64,000 nucleotides of DNA from Saccharopolyspora soli (lineage in GTDB: Bacteria; Actinomycetota; Actinomycetes; Mycobacteriales; Pseudonocardiaceae). Numbering within the stretch: the first letter of the stretch is position 1; every line of letters begins with the position of its first letter. The translations under genes were made by a program, and so were the position numbers. Location of the stretch: NCBI RefSeq assembly GCF_022678645.1, contig NZ_JALBWV010000028.1, forward strand, positions 49,157 to 113,156, read 5' to 3'. Under the pieces are notes generated by a model. It was given only the letters and a program-made list of their open reading frames with translations, did no database searches and was not told where the DNA came from. Positions 1 through 8,624 of this stretch are shown here, piece by piece.

Positions 1-5
1 GGCTG

Positions 6-773
6 TTGACCCAGAACAGGGAAATGCGCGCGATCGGCGTACACAACTGGTCCCTGCCCGCCTGGGCCGGACGTCTGCCCGATGGCCGCACCTACAACAC
101 GTGCCCCTCGGCCGGGATCTGCCGCCACGTGTGCTACGCCCGCCACGGAACGTATACCTGGCCAGCGGTCCGCGCCAAGCACATGTCGAACCTGCGGTTC
201 GTCCTCGACGACCTACCCGGGTGGGAACAGGCCATGCTCACCGAGCTGGCCGCACCGAAATTCCGCGGTAGCTGGGTCAGAATCCACGACTCAGGCGACT
301 TTTTCAACACCGCCTACCTGGGGTCCTGGCTGCGCATCATGCGGGCCCGTCCAGACACCACTTTCTACGCCTACACCAAGGAAGTTCGGCGTTTCAAGAC
401 GGTCGTGGAACCGGACCCTCCAGAGAACTTCCTGTGGGTCTACAGCTACGGCGGGACGCAGGATGCGCTGCTGGACCCCGCGGTGGATCGAGTGGCCGAC
501 GTCTTTCCGGACGCCGACGCCATCCACGAGGCGGGCTGGTCATCCCAGGAAGCCTCAGACCTGCTCGCGGTACTCGGCCCCCACCTCGTCGGCATTCCGG
601 CGAACAACATCCCACACTTCGTGAAAAAGCTGGCTGGACGCCGGTTTTCGGAGTGGCAGGCCGAAGTCGACGCACACCGCCGTACTCGCGGAGACGCGGC
701 AGTTCGTGCGATCACCACCGCCCCGTCGGCTCGCCGTCGCAACGGTCCGACACCCGACGAACACGCCGCTTGA
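6..773 (+). CDS. Gp88-like phage/plasmid protein (5' end probably outside window)
   Basis: This is a 255-residue reading if the TTG at 6 is used. The frame is open to the window edge, so the true start is probably upstream. Seen: an early cysteine cluster of the form CPSAG-x-CRHVCYA-x-x-G near residues 33-47, followed by a mixed alpha/beta region with DSGDFF and YTKE motifs. This is the hallmark arrangement of the Gp88 (gene product 88) family from actinophages and plasmids, whose biochemical role is not established. The cysteines suggest metal binding (inference). It sits 47 bp upstream of the conjugation ATPase and belongs to the same mobile module. Confidence 0.75.
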   Translation: MTQNREMRAIGVHNWSLPAWAGRLPDGRTYNTCPSAGICRHVCYARHGTYTWPAVRAKHMSNLRFVLDDLPGWEQAMLTELAAPKFRGSWVRIHDSGDFFNTAYLGSWLRIMRARPDTTFYAYTKEVRRFKTVVEPDPPENFLWVYSYGGTQDALLDPAVDRVADVFPDADAIHEAGWSSQEASDLLAVLGPHLVGIPANNIPHFVKKLAGRRFSEWQAEVDAHRRTRGDAAVRAITTAPSARRRNGPTPDEHAA

Positions 774-820
774 TCGCATCGAGCCCTACTTCTCCTCCTG
801 ACAGGAAGGAGATTTCCCTC

Positions 821-3316
821 ATGGGTTTAACAAATCCATCCGTAGTAGACAGTCCACTGGGGAGTTTGCTGACCGATCCGTGGGGCGCGATTCAGGCGGT
901 GCTGGACCAGGTGTGGTCGTGGCTGCAGACCTGGGGGCTGATCGCGGTCCCCGCGACCGTGCTCGTGGCGACCGGGCTAGGGCTGCTGCGGCGGTGGTGG
1001 TTCCTGCGTTGCCAGGATGCGCTCCACGAGCAATCGCGAGTGATCACCGTCCTGGCGCCTCCCACGGTTGATGCCGACGGTGCCGAGGCGGTGTGGTCGA
1101 ACCTGGTCGGGCTTGTCCGGCCGATGCTGCAGCGCCTGACCACCGGGCAACCCCATCTGGCCTGGGAGTATGTGTTCGGCCACGACGGGGTGCAACTCCG
1201 GCTGTGGGTGCCGGGCGCGGTGCCCCCGGGCATGGTGGAGCGCGCCATCGAAGCCGCCTGGCCCGGAGCACACACCCGCACCTGCCTGGCCGACCCGCCG
1301 GTGCCCGCGGCCCCGGCCGAGGGGCGCCGGCAATTGGTCACCGGCGGCACGCTGCGCCTGGCTCGGTCGGAAGCGTTGCCGATCCGCTCCGACTTCGACG
1401 CCGACCCGATCCGTGCCCTGTTGGGCGCTCCCGTGGGGCTCGGCGTGCACGACACCGCGTGCGTGCAGGTCCTGGCGCGTCCGGTCACCGGGCGTCGGGT
1501 CAAGCAGGCTCGTCGGGCCGCCCGCCACCTCCATGCCGGGCGCTCCACCCACCTGGCGGGCCGGCTGCTCGACCTGCTCACGCCAGGCCCCTCGGGCACC
1601 AAGACATCAGGCAGCCAGCCGAAGCTGGACCCGCAGACATCGTTGGAGTTCCAAGCGCAAAACCGCGCCATCGTCGGCAAACAGCGCGGGGCGCAGTGGG
1701 AAACGCTGATCCGGTACGCGGTGGCCACGACGGTGCCGATCGACACCCCGGGCGAGCAGGTGGCGCGGGTGCGTGATCAGGTGCGGGGCCGCGCCCACGC
1801 GATCGCGAGCGCGTTCTCCGGTTTCACCGAGCACAACCACTACCGCCGCCGACGGCTGCGCAACCCGGTGACCGTCCTGGCCCGGCGGCGCCTGCGGCGG
1901 GGCGACCTGCTGTCGGTGCCAGAACTGGCGGCCGTCGCCCACCTGCCCACCGACGAGGCGCTACCGGGCTTAGCCCGCGCCGGAGCACGGGCGGTCCCGC
2001 CCCCGCCGAACACACCCACCGAGGGCGCGCTGATCCGCCCAGTCGGGGTCTCCGACACCGGCCACGCCCGCCCGGTGGGTCTGCAGGTCTCCGACGCCCG
2101 GCACCACCTGCACGTCCTCGGCGCCACCGGGTCGGGCAAGTCGACGATGCTGGCGCGGATGATCCTCGCCGACGCCGAGCACGGGCGCGGGGCGGTGGTT
2201 ATCGACCCCAAGGGCGATCTGATCACCGACATCCTGCAGCGGCTTCCCGAACACGCCGCCGACAAGGTGGTGCTCTTCGACGCTGACTCCCGCGGACCGA
2301 CCCCGTGCCTGAACCCTCTAGAGGGGCCGAAGGAATCCGCGGTCGACAACTTGGTCTCGGTGTTTTCCCGGGTGTTCGCCTCGGCCTGGGGGCCACGCAC
2401 CGAGGACATCCTCCGCGCCGCCTGTCTGACCCTGCGGGCCGCCTCGGACACCCCCACGCTGGCCACCCTGCCGCAACTGCTCACCGACCCGGCCACGCGG
2501 GCGCGGCACCGGGACCGGGTGTCCGACGACCCGACACTGCGGGGGTTCTGGGACTGGTACGACCAGCTCTCGGACGCGGCCCGCGCCCAGGCCACGGCGC
2601 CGCTGTTGAACAAGCTCCGCGCGTTCTTGTTGCGGCCCTTCGTGGTCAAGGCCATCGCCGCCGGACCCTCCACAGTGGATCTAGGTGAAGCGCTGAATGG
2701 CGGGCTATGCCTGGTACGCATCCCGAAGGGACGCCTCGGGGAAGACACCACGCGGCTGCTGGGATCGCTGATCGTGGCGCGGGTGTGGCAGGAGACGACC
2801 GCTCGCGCCGCAGTTGCCCAGCGCGAACGCCGCGATGCTGGACTGTACGTCGACGAGGCGCACAACTTCCTCAATTTGCCGTATGCGATGGAGGACATGC
2901 TTGCCGAAGCTCGCGGCTACCGGCTGTCGATGACCCTGGCGCACCAGCACTTGGGGCAACTTCCCAAGGACCTCAAAGAAGGCATCTCCACCAACGCCCG
3001 CAGCAAAGTGTTCTTCACCGCCAGTCCTGAAGATGCCCGCGAACTGGCCCGCCACACCGCACCGCGAGTGTCGGACCACGACCTCGCCCACCTCGGCGTG
3101 TACCACGCTGCCGCGCGACTGGTCGTCGGCGGCGAGGAGACCCAGCCGTTCACGGTGACGACCCAACCACTCCCGTCGGCCATTCCCGGGCGGTCCAAGG
3201 CCGTGCGCAAAGCCGCCGCAGCCCACGCCCGCCCATTGAAGTCCGGAGCCGAAGACACCGGAGACCAGTCCGGAACCACTGGCACAGACCCACGCCGCGC
3301 ACGCCCCGCGGCCTGA
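821..3316 (+). CDS. Type IV secretion/conjugation coupling ATPase (VirD4/TraD-like)
   Basis: Membrane-anchored DNA-pumping ATPase of about 831 residues. The ATG at 821 is chosen because AGGAAGGAGA lies just upstream (803-812); the longer open frame back to 434 overlaps Gp88 and looks non-coding. Seen: a hydrophobic anchor at about residues 27-50, Walker A GATGSGKST near 434, a Walker B-type strand AVVIDPKGDL near 458, and a second acidic motif LYVDEAHNF near 676. The C-terminal tail is basic and disordered. This is the organisation of conjugative coupling proteins that feed DNA to a membrane channel. The next genes, a replication-relaxation protein and a cell-wall hydrolase, are common partners in actinobacterial conjugative elements. 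Confidence 0.88.
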   Translation: MGLTNPSVVDSPLGSLLTDPWGAIQAVLDQVWSWLQTWGLIAVPATVLVATGLGLLRRWWFLRCQDALHEQSRVITVLAPPTVDADGAEAVWSNLVGLVRPMLQRLTTGQPHLAWEYVFGHDGVQLRLWVPGAVPPGMVERAIEAAWPGAHTRTCLADPPVPAAPAEGRRQLVTGGTLRLARSEALPIRSDFDADPIRALLGAPVGLGVHDTACVQVLARPVTGRRVKQARRAARHLHAGRSTHLAGRLLDLLTPGPSGTKTSGSQPKLDPQTSLEFQAQNRAIVGKQRGAQWETLIRYAVATTVPIDTPGEQVARVRDQVRGRAHAIASAFSGFTEHNHYRRRRLRNPVTVLARRRLRRGDLLSVPELAAVAHLPTDEALPGLARAGARAVPPPPNTPTEGALIRPVGVSDTGHARPVGLQVSDARHHLHVLGATGSGKSTMLARMILADAEHGRGAVVIDPKGDLITDILQRLPEHAADKVVLFDADSRGPTPCLNPLEGPKESAVDNLVSVFSRVFASAWGPRTEDILRAACLTLRAASDTPTLATLPQLLTDPATRARHRDRVSDDPTLRGFWDWYDQLSDAARAQATAPLLNKLRAFLLRPFVVKAIAAGPSTVDLGEALNGGLCLVRIPKGRLGEDTTRLLGSLIVARVWQETTARAAVAQRERRDAGLYVDEAHNFLNLPYAMEDMLAEARGYRLSMTLAHQHLGQLPKDLKEGISTNARSKVFFTASPEDARELARHTAPRVSDHDLAHLGVYHAAARLVVGGEETQPFTVTTQPLPSAIPGRSKAVRKAAAAHARPLKSGAEDTGDQSGTTGTDPRRARPAA

Positions 3317-3328
3317 ACCCTGAGCTCC

Positions 3329-3362
3329 AGGGCGGTCCTCCCAACACCGGGAGGGCCGCCCT
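3329..3362 (+). terminator. Stem-loop after the coupling ATPase
   Basis: Two 14-base arms (3329-3342 and 3349-3362) pair with a single G-T wobble around a 6-base loop, 12 bp after the ATPase stop. No T-run follows, so it could be a weak terminator or an mRNA-stabilising hairpin ahead of the next gene. Confidence 0.5.
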
Positions 3363-3396
3363 CGGTTATGCCCGCATCCCCCGAGGAGGGACGATC

Positions 3397-4431
3397 GTGT
3401 TCGCTCATCACCAGCAACGCGACCTGCGCGCACCGATGCCGGAACGGCCCAGCCTGCGCTGGGCGGCCTCCGCCGAGCATCAAGCCCAGGTCGCCGCCCA
3501 TCTCACCACCCGCGACCGCTGGCTAGCCCGCGTCCTGGCCGAACACCGGGTGCTGACCACCCCGCAGATCGCCACGATCGCCTTCGGCTCCCGCCGCTCA
3601 GCCAACCACCGCCTACAGCGCCTCTACACCTGGCGCGTGCTGAACCGCTTCCAGCCCTACATCGGCCGCGGCCGAGCCCCCATGTGCTACGTCCTGGACA
3701 CCACCGGCGCCCACCTGCTCGCCCACGAAGACGGCATCGACCCCAAAGACCTGAAGTTCCGCCCCGAACGCTCGGTCGGCATCGCCTACTCCCTGCGGCT
3801 GGCCCACCTCATGGGCGTCAACACCTTCTTCACCGCGCTGCTGGCGGATGCACTCACCGACACCACTCAGGATCGGGCCGTCACCGCCTGGTGGTCGGAA
3901 ACCCGCTGCACTCGGCACTTCGGTGACCACGTCCGCCCCGACGGCTACGGACGCTGGCACGAGGACGGTCGGGAGATCGAATGGTTCCTCGAATGGGACA
4001 CGGGCAGCTACCAGCTCAGCCGATTCGTGGCCAAACTGCCCGGCTACACCAGCCTCGCCACCACGACCCGCATCGTCACACCGCTACTGGCGGTCTTCGC
4101 CACCCCGGCCCGGGAAGCGCACGCGCGACGGCACCTCGCCGAGCACCTGCGCACGGATCCCCGGCGGCACGAGCTACCGATCGCCACCACCACCGCCGAA
4201 CACCTCCGCACCGCAGGAAGCCCCGCCGACGAGGTGTGGCTTCCCCTCCACCACGCCGAAGCCGGCCGTAGACGACTGATCGACCTGCTGTCGGCCTGGC
4301 CCCACCTCACAGCACCAACCAGCTCCGCAGAAGCCACCGGTGCCGATCCAAGCCCAGTACCGCGCTTGAGCCCTCCAGCACCGATGCCGCCCTGGCAGGC
4401 CAACGAACTGACCTGGAACCCGATGAGGTGA
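3397..4431 (+). CDS. Replication-relaxation family protein
   Basis: A 344-residue protein starting at a GTG with GAGGAGGGACG just upstream. Residues about 30-100 form a winged-helix region (LTTPQIATIAFGS, then ANHRLQRLYTWRVLNRF), and a mixed alpha/beta core with EIEWFLEWDTG follows. This is the pattern of the actinobacterial replication-relaxation family, related to plasmid relaxation/Rep proteins. Known for the family: it is found on conjugative plasmids and integrative elements, where it is thought to act in DNA processing. Its position between the coupling ATPase and the M23 hydrolase fits that role. The C-terminal 40 residues are low-complexity and proline-rich. Confidence 0.82.
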   Translation: MFAHHQQRDLRAPMPERPSLRWAASAEHQAQVAAHLTTRDRWLARVLAEHRVLTTPQIATIAFGSRRSANHRLQRLYTWRVLNRFQPYIGRGRAPMCYVLDTTGAHLLAHEDGIDPKDLKFRPERSVGIAYSLRLAHLMGVNTFFTALLADALTDTTQDRAVTAWWSETRCTRHFGDHVRPDGYGRWHEDGREIEWFLEWDTGSYQLSRFVAKLPGYTSLATTTRIVTPLLAVFATPAREAHARRHLAEHLRTDPRRHELPIATTTAEHLRTAGSPADEVWLPLHHAEAGRRRLIDLLSAWPHLTAPTSSAEATGADPSPVPRLSPPAPMPPWQANELTWNPMR

Positions 4432-4437
4432 TCAAAC

Positions 4438-5400
4438 CTGTCCGCTATCACCAAGACCGTCCTGAGCGTGTTGGCCGGGTTCGCCGTCCTCATTGTGTTC
4501 GTCACCGCCGCAATCGCTGGCGTCGTCTCCGCGATGTTCGGTGGCAGCCATACGGCGAATTGCACTCCGACAGGGGTCAGCCCCACCGGCGTATCGGGCT
4601 TCGGCCCCGACCAGATCGCCAACGCCGCCATCATCGTCGCGGTCGGCAAACACATGACCATCCCGGAACGCGGCTGGATCATCGCTCTCGCCACCGCGAT
4701 CCAGGAATCCGGACTCCGCAACCTCGATCACGGAGACCGCGACAGCCTCGGGCTGTTCCAGCAACGCCCCTCCCAAGGCTGGGGCAGCGCGGAGGACATC
4801 ATGAACCCCACCTACAGCGCCACCCAGTTCTACCGACACCTGCTCGCCGTGCCCGGATGGCAGCAGATGAGCATCAACGACGCCGCTCAAGCGGTCCAAC
4901 GATCCGGATTCCCCCACGCCTACGCCCGCCACGAACCCGCCGCCCAGCAACTCCTCGCCACCGTCCACGGATCCACCTGTGCGCCTACCGGAACATGGAC
5001 GATCCCCGTTGCCGGGCAATGCACTTCCGGCTTCGGACCACGAGGCAGCGAGTTCCACCGAGGACAAGACATCGCCGCACCCATCGGAACCCCGATCGTC
5101 GCCGCAAGTAGTGGCACCGTCATCGACTCCGGACCTGCCACCGGATATGGACTCTGGGTGAGGATTCGACACGCCGACGGCGTGATCACCACCTACGGAC
5201 ACAACGACCACAACCACGTTCATATAGGACAGACTGTTCAAACAGGACAAGTGATCGCGGAAGTCGGCAACCGCGGGGAATCCACCGGGCCACACCTGCA
5301 CTTCCAGATCGAAATCAGCGGCCAGCCAACCGATCCGACCGCGTTCTACCGACAGCGGTCGGCCCCACCCCTATGCGATCAGCGTCTTCCCCGAAAGTGA
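4438..5400 (+). CDS. Secreted lytic transglycosylase-like / M23 endopeptidase
   Basis: Cell-wall hydrolase likely used to open peptidoglycan for conjugation. The start is uncertain. The first in-frame GTG is 4468, but that cuts the membrane segment short. A CTG at 4438 has GAGG about 9 bp upstream and gives a better leader (320 residues). Seen: an N-terminal hydrophobic signal/anchor (AGFAVLIVFVTAAIAG), a lysozyme-like region (ATAIQESGLRNL, SLGLFQQRP), then an M23/LytM domain in the C-terminal third with zinc-ligand motifs HRGQDIA and GPHLHFQI. It starts 6 bp after the stop of the replication-relaxation gene and ends just before a terminator, so it is probably the last gene of the operon. Confidence 0.85.
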   Translation: MSAITKTVLSVLAGFAVLIVFVTAAIAGVVSAMFGGSHTANCTPTGVSPTGVSGFGPDQIANAAIIVAVGKHMTIPERGWIIALATAIQESGLRNLDHGDRDSLGLFQQRPSQGWGSAEDIMNPTYSATQFYRHLLAVPGWQQMSINDAAQAVQRSGFPHAYARHEPAAQQLLATVHGSTCAPTGTWTIPVAGQCTSGFGPRGSEFHRGQDIAAPIGTPIVAASSGTVIDSGPATGYGLWVRIRHADGVITTYGHNDHNHVHIGQTVQTGQVIAEVGNRGESTGPHLHFQIEISGQPTDPTAFYRQRSAPPLCDQRLPRK

Positions 5401-5405
5401 CTCGC

Positions 5406-5447
5406 GAATCGGGTGATCGCCCATTCTTGCGCGATCACACCCGATTC
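5406..5447 (+). terminator. Strong stem-loop terminator after the M23 gene
   Basis: Arms 5406-5420 and 5431-5447 are complementary with a 2-base bulge around a 10-base loop, and a T-rich stretch (TTCTTCACTT) follows. It begins 5 bp after the M23 stop codon, so it is a good rho-independent terminator for the plus-strand conjugation block. Confidence 0.7.
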
Positions 5448-5532
5448 TTCACTTCCCGGTCACGCGAACCCACCGTCAAATCCACCCGTCTCCCTGGCAC
5501 ATTTCCCGAGCAACCACGCAGGTGGTGCTGGT

Positions 5533-5823
5533 CTACGAATCGGAGGCGCTGCCGTCCTCCAGAAGCTTGTACACATTGCTGCGCTGCATACCGACCTCCT
5601 TGGAGATCGTCAGTCGGGGAATTTTGGCTGCGTCCGCGGCCAGCACCGCGTCCTTGCGCTCCTCGCGGGCTTCCCGCTGCTGGGCGAGCAGGTCGTTGAC
5701 CTTGTCCTCGATCCGGGCTTGCTCCTCGCGAGCCTCTTTCAGTTCGGTCTTGATGCGTTCGAGCTTGGCTCGGGCCGAGCGCAGTTGAAGGACCTCATCG
5801 GGCGTTCCGTCCGGTTGGGTCAC
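5533..5823 (-). CDS. Small coiled-coil/HTH protein
   Basis: A 96-residue protein from a GTG at 5823 with GGAGG upstream. The longer frame to 6018 reads through non-coding-looking sequence. Residues about 12-65 are a highly charged Ala/Glu/Arg/Lys coiled coil (KTELKEAREEQARIED). The C-terminus contains a helix-turn-helix-like stretch (PRLTISKEVGMQRSNVYKLL), as in small plasmid-borne DNA-binding proteins. It probably regulates or organises the element; no named family is recognised. It lies convergent to the M23 gene. Confidence 0.7.
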   Translation of the reverse strand: MTQPDGTPDEVLQLRSARAKLERIKTELKEAREEQARIEDKVNDLLAQQREAREERKDAVLAADAAKIPRLTISKEVGMQRSNVYKLLEDGSASDS

Positions 5824-6024
5824 GTCGACGCCTCCGTGTGCTGTGATCGCTCCTGGTGAGCGACACCGTGCCGCTGTGGTCTGTCTACCACGCATGTCTA
5901 TCACGCTCCTGTGTAGGACGTTCGTGCCAAGGGGATTGGCGTTGGTGCGTGGTCGAGCGGGTGACCATGTGGAGGCGTTGATGTTCGTGGGGCAGTTGGT
6001 AGTTGTCACGGCCCCCACGACGGA

Positions 6025-6816
6025 TCAAGGCTGGTAGTAGTCGCCCATCCAGGCGCGACGCCCGACCTGCGCGAGAGCTGCTTTGCGTTGGCGCCAGTCG
6101 GGCATCCACAGGCTCATCTGGCGTTGCCAGGCTGGTCCGTGGTGACGACCGGCGGGGCGGGTGGCGTGGGCGAGTTCGTGGACGAGCACGTACTCGATCA
6201 GTTCTTGTGGGAGTCCGAACACCGGCCAGTGGAGGCTGACGAGGTGTTTGGTCGGGCTGTAGGAGCCCCAGCGGCGACGGCCGAGGCTGCGCACCTCGTA
6301 CCGCAAGCCCTGGATGTTGGCATGGTGTTCGTACTGTTCGCCATGCTCCCTGGCCCACGCCATGCCGCGGTCGCAGTACAGCGCGATCACGGCGTTGCAC
6401 ATGGCGTCGAGCCGGTCGCGCCGGACGCACAGGAACTCGTCAGTACCCAGCACGTGGGGAAGACGTTCGATGCGTGTCGGCGGGCCGTCGTCGGTGAGAT
6501 GCAGCCGGTAGGACCTGCCGAGGAGATAGAAGCCTTCGCCGTTGACGAACGTCTTGACCGCGAAGTCCGGAGCGAGCCGCCGAGCCTCGGGGATCTTCTG
6601 CGCCAGCCAGCCCCAATGGTGGCGGATGACGTCCGCGACCCGTTCCGGGGTGGCGTGGGGCGGTACCAGTACCTTCACCGGTTCGCCGGGCGTGAGTTGC
6701 AGCCCGACCGTGCTGCGCCGTGGCCGGATCTCCACCCGCAGGTCCCAGCCGGGCGGGAGACCGAGCGCGGCCACCGCTTCCTCGATGTCCGCGGCCAGCT
6801 CGGTGTGCTCGGTCAT
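6025..6816 (-). CDS. YgjP-like (M48/SprT-type) metallopeptidase
   Basis: A 263-residue protein with CAGGAGGGC upstream of the ATG. Seen: zinc-binding HELAHATRP in the C-terminal third, with a downstream histidine in RHHGPAWQ, preceded by a strand-rich N-terminal half (RRSTVGLQLTPGEPVKV). This is the layout of YgjP/DUF45 metallopeptidases, which are often found with restriction or DNA-processing genes. The start codon overlaps the DprA stop (ATGA), so the two are translationally coupled. The pairing suggests a role in DNA uptake or processing on this element (inference). Confidence 0.75.
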   Translation of the reverse strand: MTEHTELAADIEEAVAALGLPPGWDLRVEIRPRRSTVGLQLTPGEPVKVLVPPHATPERVADVIRHHWGWLAQKIPEARRLAPDFAVKTFVNGEGFYLLGRSYRLHLTDDGPPTRIERLPHVLGTDEFLCVRRDRLDAMCNAVIALYCDRGMAWAREHGEQYEHHANIQGLRYEVRSLGRRRWGSYSPTKHLVSLHWPVFGLPQELIEYVLVHELAHATRPAGRHHGPAWQRQMSLWMPDWRQRKAALAQVGRRAWMGDYYQP

Positions 6817-7685
6817 CGGATGCCCTCCTGGGAGATGATGTGATCGGCTGCGGCGATGGGGGTGGCCACGCCGGTCCGCAACAGGTCGATCACGCCAGCA
6901 GAGGTGGCGGAGGTGATCGGTCCGGGCACGCCGTAGACGTGCCGACCCAAGATTGCGGCGGTGTGCGCGATCGGGAGAGCGCCGCTGCGCCTGGCGGCTT
7001 CCACGACGACGGTGGCCACTCCGAGGGCGGCCAGCAGCCGACCCCGGGCCGCGAAGCGTGCGCGGGCAGGTTTCGTGCCGAGTGGGTACTCGCTGATCAG
7101 CAGGCCGCTGTGGGCGACCGATTCCAGCAACCACGCATGGCCTTGCGGGTAGGCGATATCGGCGCCGCAGGCTAGCACCGCGATCGGGGGCGCGGAGCCG
7201 AGCAGCGCGCCACGGTGGGCCGCGCCGTCGACGCCGTAGGCGCCGCTGGCCACAACGGTGACGTCGGCTGCGGCGAGGTCCGTGCCGAGCGTGGTGGCGA
7301 CGTGCTCGCCGTAGCTGGTCGCGGCGCGGGCGCCCACCACCGACACCGCCGCGCGGGTGCTTGTCACGAGGTTGGCGGTGCCGCGAACCCACAGCCCCAG
7401 GGGTGCGCCGAGGCCCTGTTCGGTCAGGCCCTGGAGGGCGCCGTGTGGCCAGTCGGGATCTTCCGGGGTCAAAAGCCGGTAGCGGCCGGAGTCGATCGCA
7501 GCCAGGTCCTCGTCGATCTGGGGCTCGGGATCGCGGATCTCGTGCAGGACCGACTGCGGTGCGGCCTGCGTCTGGATGCGCTCGACCGCGTCCACGGGGC
7601 CGTGTGCGGCCACGAAGGCGTCGACGGCAGGGGCTGGCGGTTCGGTGGCCCGCAGCAGAAATGCGCGAGCAGCAAGAGAATTCAT
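6813..7685 (-). CDS. dprA: DprA/Smf-like DNA-processing protein
   Basis: A 290-residue protein starting at 7685 (MNSLAARAF) behind AGGAGCG. Seen: an N-terminal helical extension with PDWPHGALQGL, then the DprA Rossmann-type core (VSVVGARAATSYGEHVA, GAYGVDGAAHRGAL, ACGADIAYP, SEYPLG) and a short C-terminal region. DprA proteins bind single-stranded DNA and load RecA. In actinobacteria, extra copies commonly travel on mobile elements. This copy is divergent and is coupled to a YgjP-like peptidase rather than to the chromosomal dprA neighbours, so it is likely an element-specific paralogue. Confidence 0.85.
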   Translation of the reverse strand: MNSLAARAFLLRATEPPAPAVDAFVAAHGPVDAVERIQTQAAPQSVLHEIRDPEPQIDEDLAAIDSGRYRLLTPEDPDWPHGALQGLTEQGLGAPLGLWVRGTANLVTSTRAAVSVVGARAATSYGEHVATTLGTDLAAADVTVVASGAYGVDGAAHRGALLGSAPPIAVLACGADIAYPQGHAWLLESVAHSGLLISEYPLGTKPARARFAARGRLLAALGVATVVVEAARRSGALPIAHTAAILGRHVYGVPGPITSATSAGVIDLLRTGVATPIAAADHIISQEGIR

Positions 7686-7713
7686 GGTAAGCGCTCCTGT
7701 CATGATGCGAAAA

Positions 7714-7754
7714 GCGGGCCGCGCCGACCGGAGAACCGTGTCGAAGCGGCCCGC
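7714..7754. repeat. Intergenic inverted repeat upstream of dprA
   Basis: Perfect 8-base arms (7714-7721 and 7747-7754) of G+C-only sequence flank a 25-base spacer in the gap between the 7826 gene stop and the dprA start. It could end transcription of the upstream gene or act as an operator. Confidence 0.45.
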
Positions 7755-7825
7755 ACAGGGAAGGAGGGAGAAAGACGCGTACCGAGTGGTGCGTTTACTC
7801 GGTGCAGTTGATTGGTTCAGGTCGT

Positions 7826-8590
7826 TTAGCCGCGCTCTTGGCCTTCGATGACGGTTTGCTGCACGACGGCGATGGCCGTGTCGACGCGGCGTTCCAACCG
7901 AGCCAGCGCCACATCGGTGTGGTCGGCCCAGGCGTCGGCGAAACTGTCGAGCTCCTTATCCAATGCCTGGGCAGGCGCGGCCGTGTAAAACTCCTCCTGC
8001 GTGGGATAGATCCCGTCGCAGCGCCTGCGGAGCCAGAGCCGTCGGTGGATATCTCGATCACCATCGCGGACCGGTGCTCCGGAGATCTCCTCGTTCTTCG
8101 TCAGGGGGATGTCGACGAGCTGGCTGACTTCGGTCAGCGCGGTGTGGACGGTGCGGTGTCCCCCGAGCAGGACGTTGTCCAGGGAGCGGATCGCGTTGGC
8201 TGGCGCGTAGTAAAGTCGGCAGACGCGGTAGATGGCCCACGGCATCGTCTTCATCCGGGCGACGGCGAGGGTGATGGGCTCGGTTACCTGGTCACTGTGC
8301 AGTCGCGTGATCAGTGACTTGCCCGGCCCGAACAGGCCCGATCGAGGATTGAGCGCCAGACACACGTACTCGTCGATGATGTGCTGTGCCGCTTCGGTTG
8401 GCAGCGCGGCGAACCGCGCGAGTTGCTCCGGCCAGCCGGATTTGTTGCCAGCGTAGGGACAGTGTCGGCAGCAACTTTTCGACCATGCCACGCCGAGTTT
8501 GCGGTACAGGTAGTCGAGGCAGTCCTGTCGACTCCACCCCCATTCGTAGATCGGGTACGTCGGGATGCATTGCCCGCCCATGGAGGGCAT
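7826..8590 (-). CDS. PAPS-reductase-like protein, apparently N-terminally truncated
   Basis: About 254 residues if started at the ATG at 8590, which has no good RBS. Seen: YPIYEWGWSRQDC near the start and WSKSCCRHCPYAG shortly after. These match the C-terminal half of phage/plasmid PAPS-reductase-family (PP-loop ATPase-like) proteins. The PP-loop signature expected upstream is missing, and that DNA instead encodes the 8625-8993 gene. The remaining residues form a long helical tail. It is either a C-terminal remnant or a stand-alone derivative. Cysteine-linked chemistry is possible, but function cannot be assigned. Confidence 0.55.
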   Translation of the reverse strand: MPSMGGQCIPTYPIYEWGWSRQDCLDYLYRKLGVAWSKSCCRHCPYAGNKSGWPEQLARFAALPTEAAQHIIDEYVCLALNPRSGLFGPGKSLITRLHSDQVTEPITLAVARMKTMPWAIYRVCRLYYAPANAIRSLDNVLLGGHRTVHTALTEVSQLVDIPLTKNEEISGAPVRDGDRDIHRRLWLRRRCDGIYPTQEEFYTAAPAQALDKELDSFADAWADHTDVALARLERRVDTAIAVVQQTVIEGQERG

Positions 8591-8624
8591 CGCGCCGATG
8601 TACGTAGCTGGTTTGACGGAGTGG

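Noticed and set aside
892..1746. 284-residue minus-strand open frame inside the coupling ATPase
   Set aside because: Shadow of a high-GC gene: no RBS, low-complexity translation, and the plus-strand frame has Walker motifs.
1840..2898. 352-residue minus-strand open frame
   Set aside because: Antisense shadow of the coupling ATPase; arginine/serine-rich with no domain.
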